In this document: positions 29,001 to 36,322 of the stretch, one piece after another
Numbering within the stretch: the stretch's first letter is position 1
Layout: each line of letters opens with the position of its first letter
Assembly: GCF_049933045.1 (NCBI RefSeq)
Contig: NZ_CP187926.1
Coordinates: 868,001-932,000, forward strand
Direction of reading: 5' to 3'
DNA from: Pseudocolwellia sp049933045
GTDB taxonomy: Bacteria; Pseudomonadota; Gammaproteobacteria; Enterobacterales; Alteromonadaceae
DNA: 64,000 bases
Program-made: the position numbers and the translations under genes
The notes under the pieces: model-generated
Told to the model about the DNA's origin: nothing
The model's database searches: none
What the model saw: only the letters and a program-made list of their open reading frames with translations

Positions 29001-29169
29001 CGTCTTGGGTGAGATTATAGAAGAAGCAGCAAAACGTTACGTTATTGATTCAAATTTAGATATTGGCCAAGAAAGAAGCTTAGATGTACTCATGGCGCAA
29101 CCGCCAGAAGTATTAAAAAAGTATGTGTTTAGTGTTTTTGAAGCATTAAGTATATTAAAAACTAGCTAA
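26074..29169 (+). CDS. Phosphorylase-kinase alpha/beta-like protein with GH15-type domain
   Basis: A 1031-residue cytoplasmic protein. Its first 430 residues follow the N terminus of eukaryotic phosphorylase-kinase regulatory subunits almost motif by motif: HPVSGLLPAS, DAWVRDNVYSILSVW, KLMRGLL, QADKVEKFK, GDDEWGHLQIDATS, IWERGNKIN, NASSVGMAKAALQAL, PAFAVSD, NIESEWPLFYTY. This region is a GH15 glucoamylase-like (alpha/alpha)6 domain. The remaining 600 residues also follow the animal subunits (ISPIGV..., LNLTGRSKRR). No kinase catalytic subunit or glycogen gene is adjacent. It may be a glucan-active or glucan-sensing protein; enzyme activity is not shown. It has its own ribosome-binding site and no close partner. 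Confidence 0.85.
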   Translation: MQKADLLHRLYKDINDIIVQRQHPVSGLLPASTAITTHGDYTDAWVRDNVYSILSVWSLSMAFKRGGDKIKCDELEQSTIKLMRGLLISMMRQADKVEKFKTTLDPMDCLHAKYSTTTGLTVVGDDEWGHLQIDATSIFLLMVAQMSASGLRIIKTIDEVDFVQNLVYYVAFAYRTPDYGIWERGNKINNGKTEINASSVGMAKAALQALDGFNLFGVDANPRAIIHTIPDAISRARNTLAHLLPRESVSKEVDSAILSVIGFPAFAVSDKELVKETKNKILSELGGNYGCKRFLWDGHQTAIEDHSRMHYEHSELASFENIESEWPLFYTYLYIQALFDDDDVEAKKYKDKLESLMVEVDGKRLLPELYYVADENIEAERKSPGSQVRQPNENIPLVWAQSLYFTGLMLDEGVIEKSDLDPLKLRSKSTQAAEAQLALVVLAENNSVKQQLAAKGVIAETIDEISPIGVITAEELVECYRKVGANERLNLTGRSKRRLQGLATAQTHTFNGKAYLSLSSLQHKENNYRIFDAELATEHLESEVSHISKHWINDEVAVFSYLLTQDMCDSVNVDVLLDTIRALQLRTTQTNVGYASASLAYRASRENQLVVPSINIHALANTPEVSNSHIIPFDFSLFSETIQEGLKSFDFSDKTSYEQLMTWSTEYQLDTNLASNIETTDEDDSSNVTFKCLVESIYSRAQHKQHWLTARLCFSLLELSYKDLVDDLSQVCARNITIAVGHNDETILNGEHFLLKPKNLVKKLDSASDNLLERTLVQELLVILGNLVRTNTHLFDGLRSIKLNSILAICAEGIECAEESLTFLSSKSPADLNNIVKKILNAQQEAFNFGAEYSSTAQLNNHNISDQAQAIDTDWIQWRTARGLVTRIDDVFLTDIWQSLSNTQTIIFGDNRNATEILDANRVRTSMTPKEESFAQTLDVLIQHLHPTYYKSAIVEVLYAFTQYCKTYPDSSFEIIVLGEIIEEAAKRYVIDSNLDIGQERSLDVLMAQPPEVLKKYVFSVFEALSILKTS

Positions 29170-29368
29170 AGTAATGTGTCGGTTTTCTTTACAATCCATG
29201 CTGTGTATGAAGTGTTTGTTATTTTTTGTTTTTGTAAGCTACTGTAAATAAAGGGTTGTTAAATGTTGGCACGTAGTATGCTTTATTGTTAATACGAGAT
29301 AGATAGTAATTAAATATTTAATTACTTATCCAAATAACTTTACAATTTATATTTATAAGGAATTAAAC

Positions 29369-30169
29369 ATGAAAAAATTATTACTTGCTTCATTAGTAAC
29401 TGCTACATCGTTTGGTGCTTCTGCATCTTCTGTAATTACATTTGATGATTCATCATTCAATAATATTACTAATTCAACAGTAGTTTTTGATGAAATTCAG
29501 TTTACAAATGATCCTGCAACTGTAACTCAAACAGATTCAACTCCTAATGGCAGCACTTACGGCGGTCCTGATTCATTCGTTGAAGTTGGTTCTACAGATG
29601 CTTTAGCTTTTGCTTTAAACAATGCTACTACTAACGTTGACCCTGCATACGAAATTTTTTATGACTACAGCCTTATAGGTACTTCAGAAGTTGTAACACT
29701 TCCTAGTTTCCCAGGTTTTGCTGGTGGTGATTACTTATCAGTATCTTTCACTGCAAATGCTGGTACTTCAGGTTTATACTTAGATACTACCGTTAATACT
29801 ATGTTAAATACTGTTAATACTCAATTAGCTTCATTTACTGTTAACAGTGGTGGCACTTGTTTAGTTAGATTATCTAATCAAATAGGTAACTGTAACATTG
29901 ATTTAGATATTAGTTTTGCAGCTGGTTACTTCTTTGATGCTGCAGGTAATGATTTAGCAACACAACCTGGTGCTCAAACAGCATCATTAGTTGTGACTGT
30001 TGATGATATTGGTGGTTACTCAGTTGATTATAACGGTGGCCAACCGACTCAAGAATTTAAAATCAGTCATGACGGTCATATGACTTTTGACGTTCCAGAG
30101 CCAGCTTCTGTAGCTATCTTAGGTTTAGGTCTTTTAGGTTTTGCTGGCGCACGTCGTCGTAAAGCTTAA
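29369..30169 (+). CDS. PEP-CTERM sorting-domain secreted protein
   Basis: A 266-residue exported protein with a signal peptide (MKKLLLASLVTATSFGASAS). The body is Thr/Asn/Ser-rich and probably beta, with a Cys pair (GGTCLVRL, NQIGNCNI). The C-terminal PEP-CTERM tail is VPEPASVAILGLGLLGFAGA followed by RRRK. Its body is not clearly similar to the other PEP-CTERM protein in the window. It is monocistronic: a promoter-sized gap lies upstream and a strong terminator downstream. The exosortase must be encoded elsewhere. Confidence 0.9.
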   Translation: MKKLLLASLVTATSFGASASSVITFDDSSFNNITNSTVVFDEIQFTNDPATVTQTDSTPNGSTYGGPDSFVEVGSTDALAFALNNATTNVDPAYEIFYDYSLIGTSEVVTLPSFPGFAGGDYLSVSFTANAGTSGLYLDTTVNTMLNTVNTQLASFTVNSGGTCLVRLSNQIGNCNIDLDISFAAGYFFDAAGNDLATQPGAQTASLVVTVDDIGGYSVDYNGGQPTQEFKISHDGHMTFDVPEPASVAILGLGLLGFAGARRRKA

Positions 30170-30207
30170 TTAAAGATATAACTTATTGTTTATAGAATAA
30201 GTTAATT

Positions 30208-30237
30208 AAAAGCCGAACAGTTGTTCGGCTTTTTTGT
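30208..30237 (+). terminator. Terminator after the second PEP-CTERM gene
   Basis: Perfect hairpin AAAAGCCGAACA-GT-TGTTCGGCTTTT running into a T tract, 40 bases past the stop. Confidence 0.93.
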
Positions 30238-30406
30238 GCCTAATTTTTAGTAAAAAATAATTAATGTTACTGAAATTTAACTTTTGTGTTCATGACATTA
30301 AATAAATAGATGAAAATATATCCATAACTTGATAGATTAATAACTGAAAAAATATACTCATAACAATAATAAATTTATATTCATAATAATTAATGGAAGT
30401 AATAAA

Positions 30407-30850
30407 ATGAATAAATGGCTATTTTCAAACAATGGTAAAATAACTGAGTCTCTTAGCTTTTCTGAAGCACAAGAATACATTTCAAATAATCCAACTCTCG
30501 ATTTATATGTATGGCACCCTTCCTTTACCTATTGGATGCCACTGCATAGTATTGATGATTTTGAAGTAGAAATTTCTATACCAACACCTCCAGTCGCTTT
30601 GCCGAAAGACTTAATTGAAGAATATAAAAATCAAGAACAAGCATTATTCAAAACTCTTTCAAGAATAGACAATACCTTAGGTAATACAAGAGCTGCATTT
30701 TCAGATCTCAATAATGATATCGATACTTATCAATCATTTACTGAAAAGTTGAATGCAGAAGTTGATGTAACTCTAAGAAATGTACGTAAACAATACGAAG
30801 CATTGCAAAAGAGTATTGACGAATTTAAAAAGGAAGAACTTGTTTTTTAA
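30407..30850 (+). CDS. GYF_2 (DUF4339)-like domain plus coiled-coil protein
   Basis: A 147-residue soluble protein. Residues 1-55 resemble the GYF_2 peptide-binding fold (KWLFSNNGKI, then YVWHPSFTYWMPL). After a proline-rich linker (about 63-70) the rest is a charged helical coiled coil. It is followed 49 bases later by a longer paralogue with the same order, so the two probably act together. Proline-rich peptide binding is inferred from the fold; no function is known. Confidence 0.7.
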   Translation: MNKWLFSNNGKITESLSFSEAQEYISNNPTLDLYVWHPSFTYWMPLHSIDDFEVEISIPTPPVALPKDLIEEYKNQEQALFKTLSRIDNTLGNTRAAFSDLNNDIDTYQSFTEKLNAEVDVTLRNVRKQYEALQKSIDEFKKEELVF

Positions 30851-30899
30851 ATTAAAACAAGACATTCAACATTAACCATAATAACAATAAGATATAATT

Positions 30900-31844
30900 A
30901 TGAAAAAATGGTACTTTTCTGATAATGGCCAAGTTTCAGGCCCTTTAAATATAAATGATGCGACCTCATTACTCGCTAAAAATAATGACCTTTATGGTTG
31001 GAACCCTTCTTTTAGCCAATGGTTACCTGTTGCACAGATAGCTGAACTTAGTGAGTTCATCTCTGAAAGTAAACCCGTAACTCAAATATCTAAAGAGTTA
31101 ATTGATAAGTTTGTTTCTAAAAAACGAGATTTAAATAAAAAAATTAAATTAATAGATGAATTGATTAAAAATACTAAAAGTAATTTGTATACTTTTGAAG
31201 GGATCATTAAAAACTACAATAGTTTGACTGAAGATTTATCACCAGAAGTGAAAGCTAATATCTTACCTATCGAGAAGAAACAGCTTCTACTGTCTAAGCA
31301 ATTAACTGAATTAATCCGAGCTACAGATATCGCAAAGAATGAAATAATAGATGTGGTTAAAGAGTTCGGTGATCTTGTACTAAGTAAAACGTCGGGAAGC
31401 TCTGACGATCTGATAAATATTGACGATCTTCCTGAACTTAAACAAGTAAAAAAACAAGATGGGCTTGGTCAAGCTAAAGCTGAAGTAGAGTTAAAACAGC
31501 CGCAAAAAATAGGCATAAAAAAAGAAGTTGATAAAGCTGAAGTAATTCTAGAGCCACCTACAGAACAAGGTGTATTAACTAAAGGTAAGGATGTTGACAA
31601 AGGCCATCCTAGTACTTCTGTAGAACATGATAATACGGCGTTTTATGATGTTAAAAGCAGATTGAAGTCTGTATTTAAAGCTAAAAGCGAAGAGCCAGCT
31701 ATTTCATTATCTGAACAGTTAAAAATAAATAACCTTAAAGTTAAAACAGATGATGAAGTCGTGAATATTGATGATGAAATCAATGAAGACTTACTTGATG
31801 ATGACGAAGAAAAGAAAACAAGAAGAAGACGTAGACGTTTCTAA
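30900..31844 (+). CDS. GYF_2-domain coiled-coil protein with acidic and poly-Arg tail
   Basis: A 314-residue soluble protein. Residues 1-48 are a GYF_2 domain (KKWYFSDNGQVSGPL, YGWNPSFSQWLPV). A coiled coil covers about 65-160 and a low-complexity charged region about 175-260. The end has an acidic stretch (DDEINEDLLDDDEE) and then a tail of six Arg and Phe, an extreme charge reversal in 20 residues. It is a paralogue of the gene just upstream, so they arose by tandem duplication. Function unknown; the tail could bind nucleic acid or lipid. Confidence 0.72.
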   Translation: MKKWYFSDNGQVSGPLNINDATSLLAKNNDLYGWNPSFSQWLPVAQIAELSEFISESKPVTQISKELIDKFVSKKRDLNKKIKLIDELIKNTKSNLYTFEGIIKNYNSLTEDLSPEVKANILPIEKKQLLLSKQLTELIRATDIAKNEIIDVVKEFGDLVLSKTSGSSDDLINIDDLPELKQVKKQDGLGQAKAEVELKQPQKIGIKKEVDKAEVILEPPTEQGVLTKGKDVDKGHPSTSVEHDNTAFYDVKSRLKSVFKAKSEEPAISLSEQLKINNLKVKTDDEVVNIDDEINEDLLDDDEEKKTRRRRRRF

Positions 31845-31900
31845 TTAACTTATTTTTATCCGCAAAATTAATTGCAAATAAATTCGTTGATGATAATTTA

Positions 31901-31935
31901 AATTGTATGAGTGGATTGTCATTCATACAATCTTA
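31901..31935 (+). terminator. Terminator after the GYF_2 gene pair
   Basis: Hairpin ATTGTATGA / TCATACAAT with a 13-base loop, followed by a T-rich stretch, about 57 bases past the stop. Confidence 0.65.
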
Positions 31936-32053
31936 TTTTCTGTTAAAAAGTATTTCACCAATTCATATTAGATTTTTAATCTAAAATATCATTTCCTTTA
32001 TTGATAATGGTATCTGAAAATTTCTTAAATCCCCCTTTTACTAAAGACCATCT

Positions 32054-32578
32054 ATGCCAATACAAGGTTTGAATTATGTGTTTATTGGGTAAGAGATCAA
32101 TAAGTGTACCTTCCTAATTAATCAAAGTGATGGGATAGTTAAAGCTAGATCAAATTATAAACTTGTACCCGATTATCAAATTAATAATCATCCAGAAATA
32201 GATCTATTAATAATCGTTGGTGGTGATCATACAAACGAATTGAACAAAAAACAGGTTACTGATCGGATATTAGAGCAAAGCATAAAAGCTAAAATAGTTG
32301 CTTCTGTTTGTACAGGTGTATTTTTATTAGCTAAAGCGGGTGTTATTTATGATCACGAAGTAACAACACATTGGGAAGATATTAACGATTTACAAATGAA
32401 ATACCCAAAGCTTACAGTTAAACGAGATGTTCGTTGGGTTGAACAAGGCAATATAATAACTTCCGGCGGTATTTCTGCTGGAATCGATATGAGCCTTCAT
32501 TTAGTCAGTCGAATGAGTTCACCAGAGCATGCAATAGCTACCGCTAAACAGATGGAGTTTAGTTGGTCTAGTTTATAA
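32054..32578 (+). pseudogene. DJ-1/PfpI (GlxA-type) protein, truncated and interrupted
   Basis: Remnant of a DJ-1/PfpI-superfamily protein of the type fused to or paired with AraC regulators. From ATG 32054 the frame reads MPIQGLNYVFIG, hits TAA at 32090-32092, and continues in the same frame as EINKCTFLINQSDG... to a normal end. It keeps the VGGDH and nucleophile-elbow ASVCTGVFLLA (Cys) motifs and THWEDI. The usual first 25-30 residues, with the early strand and helix, are missing. A short product could start at TTG 32240 but would lack the first strands. The gene ends facing a broken araC-like gene. Confidence 0.75.
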
Positions 32579-32604
32579 GGAGTGTATATCTATTTGAAAA
32601 TACT

Positions 32605-33430
32605 TTATAAGCTATCCAGCCATTCTTTGGGCGATAAGCCACAAGTTTTTCTAAAGACTCTAGCCAGGGCAGAAGCGGTTTCATACCCGACACTATTTGC
32701 TACAAGACTGACACTTTTCCCTTGTTTTAATAGAGTTTGCGCTACGCCAACACGCCAGCGAATTAAATATTCATTTGGCGTTTGATCAATCACACTCTTA
32801 AATACGTCAGCGAACTTAGAGCGAGACATCGCTGCAGTTTCTGCCATGACTTCTAAAGTCCAAGGTTTTTCAGGCGCATTATGTATCGCTTGTAAAACTT
32901 TCTTCAGTTGAGGATGCATGAGCCCTGACAACATACCTTGCGCTAATTCGCCGTTGTGTAATAAAGAACGGATCATATTAATAATGAATATTTCCATTAA
33001 TCGATTCATCACAGCTTGCCGACCTTGCTGATCTTCTTCGGCGGCTTCTTGAATAATCCAATCGATATTTGTTTGTAAAAAAGGAGATTGCTCTAATGGA
33101 AGAATGAGTAAATCAGGTAAGGTATCGGCCAATAAGCTAGAGGTACTACTTCCATAACTTAATGTTGCACAAATGAGTTCAGCGTTATCTACTTCTTTTG
33201 CCTGTAAACCATGCTTAAGTGGTCTAGGGAGAAATATAAGCGAAGGTCTATCAAGTACGATCTTTTTTTTTATCCAAACCTACAATTGATAATGATCCAC
33301 TTCGTAATAAGTGAATATGTCCCTCTAAAGCGTTGTCATCTTTAAAACTTGATAAACCACATAGTTTACCTGTGTAAAAGACTCCAGCCTGTAAAGTGAA
33401 GCGATCTATTATCTGAGAAAGGTGATCCAT
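32605..33430 (-). pseudogene. AraC-family regulator with a homopolymer frameshift
   Basis: The gene starts at ATG 33430 (MDHLSQIIDRFTLQAG) with a cupin-type AraC N domain. It loses frame at a run of nine T (plus strand 33263-33271) and resumes as KIVLDRPSLIFLPRPLKHGL through to the end. The C-terminal 100 residues are a complete double helix-turn-helix (MSRSKFADVFK, SVGYETASALARVFRK, SPKEWL). With eight bases in the run the whole gene would be open. It could be a true lesion, a phase-variable switch, transcriptional slippage or a sequencing error. A start at 33132 would give the DNA-binding half alone. Confidence 0.82.
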
Positions 33431-33520
33431 AGCAGTATTGGACGATTTGATTCAAAGTTTGGACGATTGTATCTCACGCCTTTACGGAACTACACTATTA
33501 TTTCATCCGTACTTAATACC

Positions 33521-33553
33521 CATTATTAAAACATTATTAAAACATTATTAAAA
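33521..33553 (+). repeat. Three tandem 11-base repeats upstream of the YHS gene
   Basis: CATTATTAAAA occurs three times in perfect tandem, ending 20 bases before the YHS gene. The 11-base period is close to one DNA turn, so the copies face the same side of the helix. They may be part of the promoter or an operator. Confidence 0.85.
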
Positions 33554-33573
33554 ATACGAATGAGGAATACATT

Positions 33574-34041
33574 ATGTTTAAAACAACTTTAAAAACTCTT
33601 TTAGCTGGTTCTATTTTAGCAGCTAGCAGCTTATCTTTTGCTGCGGATATTGATATGAATGCTGATGCGAATGACTTAGCTATTCAAGGTTATGACCCTG
33701 TAAGTTATTTTGCAAATGCTAACCCTACTATAGGTAAAGCAAATTACACCGCAACATATAAAGGTGGCATTTATCGCTTTAGTTCAGAAGAGAATCGCGA
33801 TACATTTAAAAATAGCCCAAGTAAATATGCTCCTCAATATGGTGGATATTGTGCTTTTGGTGTTTCAATGGAGAAAAAGTTTGATACAGATCCATTAGCT
33901 TGGAAAATTGTTGATAACAAGCTATATCTTAATTTAAACAAAGATGTACAAAAGAAGTGGTTAACAGACGTACCAGGATACTTAAATTCAGCAAATGAAA
34001 ATTGGCCTGAAATTAAAAGTGTTGAAGCAAAAAAATTATAA
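33574..34041 (+). CDS. Secreted YHS-domain protein
   Basis: A 155-residue periplasmic protein. The signal peptide is about 1-23 (ending SLSFA). The YHS domain follows: IQGYDPVSYF, YKGGIYRFSSEENRDTF, SPSKYAPQYGGYCAFGVS. YHS domains are linked to metal, often copper, handling. It sits 76 bases upstream of a bufferin (copper-binding peptide) operon in the same direction, which fits a metal role. A hairpin between the two suggests partial termination. Confidence 0.87.
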   Translation: MFKTTLKTLLAGSILAASSLSFAADIDMNADANDLAIQGYDPVSYFANANPTIGKANYTATYKGGIYRFSSEENRDTFKNSPSKYAPQYGGYCAFGVSMEKKFDTDPLAWKIVDNKLYLNLNKDVQKKWLTDVPGYLNSANENWPEIKSVEAKKL

Positions 34042-34051
34042 TTTAATGAAA

Positions 34052-34085
34052 GTTACAATCTATTAATACGTTCTAATAGATTGTA
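34052..34085 (+). terminator. Terminator-like hairpin between the YHS and bufferin genes
   Basis: Stem TTACAATCTATTA / TAATAGATTGTAA with an 8-base loop, then a T-rich tract. It lies 11 bases past the YHS stop and may attenuate read-through into the bufferin operon. Confidence 0.75.
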
Positions 34086-34117
34086 AGTATTATTTTTTAA
34101 CTTTAAAGGAAAAAATT

Positions 34118-34405
34118 ATGAGTCATAAATTAGCATTATCAAGCGCATTAGCGGCAGCTCTTACTTTAGGCGCAGTTGCAGACAGTGTAGCTGGCGAAGA
34201 ACGAGTTAAAAAAGAAAAGTGTTATGGCGTATCACTAGCAGGTCAAAACGATTGTAGTAATATCGCAGGAACACATTCTTGTGCGGGTCAATCTACATTA
34301 GATAACGATCCAGGTGAATGGCGTTTAGTAAACAAAGGTTTATGTAAAGTTAAAGGCGGTTTAACAAGTAAAGAAGCTCGCGCAAAAGTTAAAATGCAGT
34401 CTTAA
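34118..34405 (+). CDS. bufA: Bufferin precursor peptide, BufA1/DUF2282 family
   Basis: A 95-residue exported precursor. The signal peptide ends near SVAG (about 26). The mature part has the family pattern of four Cys at 35, 46, 55 and 76 in KCYGVSLAGQNDC, HSCAGQS and GLCK contexts. DUF2282 peptides were described as bufferins, ribosomally made peptides whose Cys are modified by the DUF692 enzyme so that they sequester copper in the periplasm. The modification enzymes follow directly (31 bases). The ribosome-binding site AAAGGA is good. The actual modification of this peptide is inferred. Confidence 0.85.
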   Translation: MSHKLALSSALAAALTLGAVADSVAGEERVKKEKCYGVSLAGQNDCSNIAGTHSCAGQSTLDNDPGEWRLVNKGLCKVKGGLTSKEARAKVKMQS

Positions 34406-34436
34406 TTTTAATTGATGTTTCTGGAGTATAAATTCT

Positions 34437-35459
34437 ATGAGTGATGATATTAAAGCAGCATCAAAACTCCCCTTAATTGGTGTGGGTTTAAGGCATGAAC
34501 ATTATGATGAAGCCTTGAATACTCCAGCTGACATTGACTTTATTGAGGTACATGCGGAGAATTTCTTTGCTGATGGTGGCGCAAGTTACCAATTGTTTAA
34601 TGATATAAATCAAAAATACGCTATAAGTTTGCATGCAACATCTTTAGGTTTAGGTTCTGCTTCGCAAACACCACTTAAACAAATTAATCAACTTAACGGA
34701 TTAATAAAACGTTGTGAGCCCATTTTAGTCTCTGATCATGCGTGTTTTAGTTGGGCTGATATAAATAACAAACATGTACATGGTGGTGATTTACTGCCCG
34801 TACCATTTAATGAAGAAAGCCTTAATTTAATGGCGGCTAATGTTCTACGTGTGCAACGTGTTTTAGGTCGAACGATACTTGTAGAAAATTTATCGGCTTA
34901 TTTAGAGTTACCTGATTCTATTTATAGCGAGAGCGAGTTTTTAGTTAAATTATGCGAACTTACGCAGTGTAAATTATTAATTGATTTGAATAATTTAGTT
35001 GTTAACGCAACTAATCATGCATTATTGAGTGGCACAGGCGAAAAGCTTAATGTTGTTGAGTATGCTAAACAATGGTTAGCTAACATTCCAACTGACATTG
35101 TGGCTGAGTTTCATTTAGCGGGCTGTACGCCTGTATCTGTAAACAATTTAATGATTGATGATCATAGTTGTCCTGTATCTATTAATACATGGGCAATATA
35201 TTACTTTGCACTTACACGTTTTGGTGCCGTTCCAACATTGATTGAATGGGATGAAAACCTTCCATCGTGGGCAACTTTGCTTGCTGAAGCTAACAAAGCT
35301 AAAGATATTGCCAAAATGATTTTTGGTAACGATGAAGACACTAGTTTTACCGATATTCTTGACGAAAGTGAATACTTTCTTAGTAGTAGTGAAGATTACC
35401 AATTGGAAGAAATCGAACAAGCAGATGATATTCATTGTATGAGTCATCAACATGCTTGA
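34437..35459 (+). CDS. bufB: MNIO-family (DUF692) bufferin maturase
   Basis: A 340-residue multinuclear non-heme iron oxidase, a TIM-barrel enzyme that modifies Cys of the precursor peptide. Family segments seen include GVGLRHEHYDEAL, FIEVHAENFF, SLHATSLGLGS, VSDHACFSW, VENLSAYLEL, LIDLNNLVVNA, EFHLAGC and LIEWDENLPSW, which contain the His, Asp, Asn and Glu metal ligands. It probably acts in the cytoplasm before export. An acidic C-terminal extension (about 295-340) is unusual. It overlaps the next gene by 8 bases, so the pair is translationally coupled. Confidence 0.88.
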   Translation: MSDDIKAASKLPLIGVGLRHEHYDEALNTPADIDFIEVHAENFFADGGASYQLFNDINQKYAISLHATSLGLGSASQTPLKQINQLNGLIKRCEPILVSDHACFSWADINNKHVHGGDLLPVPFNEESLNLMAANVLRVQRVLGRTILVENLSAYLELPDSIYSESEFLVKLCELTQCKLLIDLNNLVVNATNHALLSGTGEKLNVVEYAKQWLANIPTDIVAEFHLAGCTPVSVNNLMIDDHSCPVSINTWAIYYFALTRFGAVPTLIEWDENLPSWATLLAEANKAKDIAKMIFGNDEDTSFTDILDESEYFLSSSEDYQLEEIEQADDIHCMSHQHA

Positions 35460-36276
35460 TCAGCAACAGACTAAATTATTAGAAGCTATATTTTTAGATA
35501 ACAGCTTATTTAATCACTCATCAGAAAATGATGTGAAAAATAAAGGACTTAAAATATATCAGCACAGTCTAATTGCTAATGCTGCACGAGCTTTATCAAT
35601 AACCTTTGCAACAGTGCATTCTTATTTAGGTAAAAATACATTTGATGCAATAGTTAAAAAGTATTTAAAAGCAGAATTGAAACAAGAATACGATTGGGGA
35701 GAGTTTGGTAGTAGCTTATCTAGTTTTATTGCAAAACAAGATATTGAGAATGCTTATTTACTTTCTCAATTAGCTGAACTTGATTTTTTTTGCCATCAGT
35801 CAGAACGTAGTAAAGATATACCTGTTGATTTAACAACATTAAATTTATTGAGTGAGCATGATGCATACGAGTTATATATTAGCTTTTGCTCGGGCATAAA
35901 CGTAATGCAATCAATACTACCGTTAGATGAAATAAATAATACCATCACTCAACTAACTGAAGAGCAAAAAATTAATAGCCTTGCTGATGTTACTCAAAAA
36001 CTTACAGAGTTTTCAACAAGATATAATCCAGCTGATAATAAAAGCGAAACACTATATAACTTCATTATTTGGCGACCAGATTTTCAAGCGCAATACACTC
36101 GTATTTCAACTGAAGAATACCTATGGTTCAACACTTTGTTGGACAAAGATCTAACATCTAAAACTTCAATTGGTCAGGCACTTGATGACTTAAATGAAAC
36201 AGATTTTTCATTTGTTGAATGGCTACCTAAAGCCATACAAGAACGACTTATTAATGGCATTACCCTACAAAAATAA
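35452..36276 (+). CDS. bufC: DUF2063 (BufC-type) partner of the bufferin maturase
   Basis: A 274-residue soluble protein of the DUF2063/HvfC-BufC family. The N-terminal domain (LLEAIFLDN, KGLKIYQHSLIANAARAL, TFATVHSYLG) is the conserved part and is thought to bring the precursor peptide to the DUF692 enzyme. The C-terminal half is the less conserved second domain. Its ATG lies inside the end of the maturase gene (8-base overlap), which supports a complex. No catalytic residues are evident. Confidence 0.82.
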   Translation: MLDQQQTKLLEAIFLDNSLFNHSSENDVKNKGLKIYQHSLIANAARALSITFATVHSYLGKNTFDAIVKKYLKAELKQEYDWGEFGSSLSSFIAKQDIENAYLLSQLAELDFFCHQSERSKDIPVDLTTLNLLSEHDAYELYISFCSGINVMQSILPLDEINNTITQLTEEQKINSLADVTQKLTEFSTRYNPADNKSETLYNFIIWRPDFQAQYTRISTEEYLWFNTLLDKDLTSKTSIGQALDDLNETDFSFVEWLPKAIQERLINGITLQK

Positions 36277-36322
36277 TAACTATAATATAATTCATAACTA
36301 TTCAAATATAAGGCACTCAAAT

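Noticed and set aside
32582..32785. Plus-strand open frame of 67 codons
   Set aside because: Antisense to the helix-turn-helix domain of the AraC-type gene.
35148..35453. Minus-strand open frame of 101 codons
   Set aside because: Antisense to the conserved C-terminal part of the DUF692 maturase gene.
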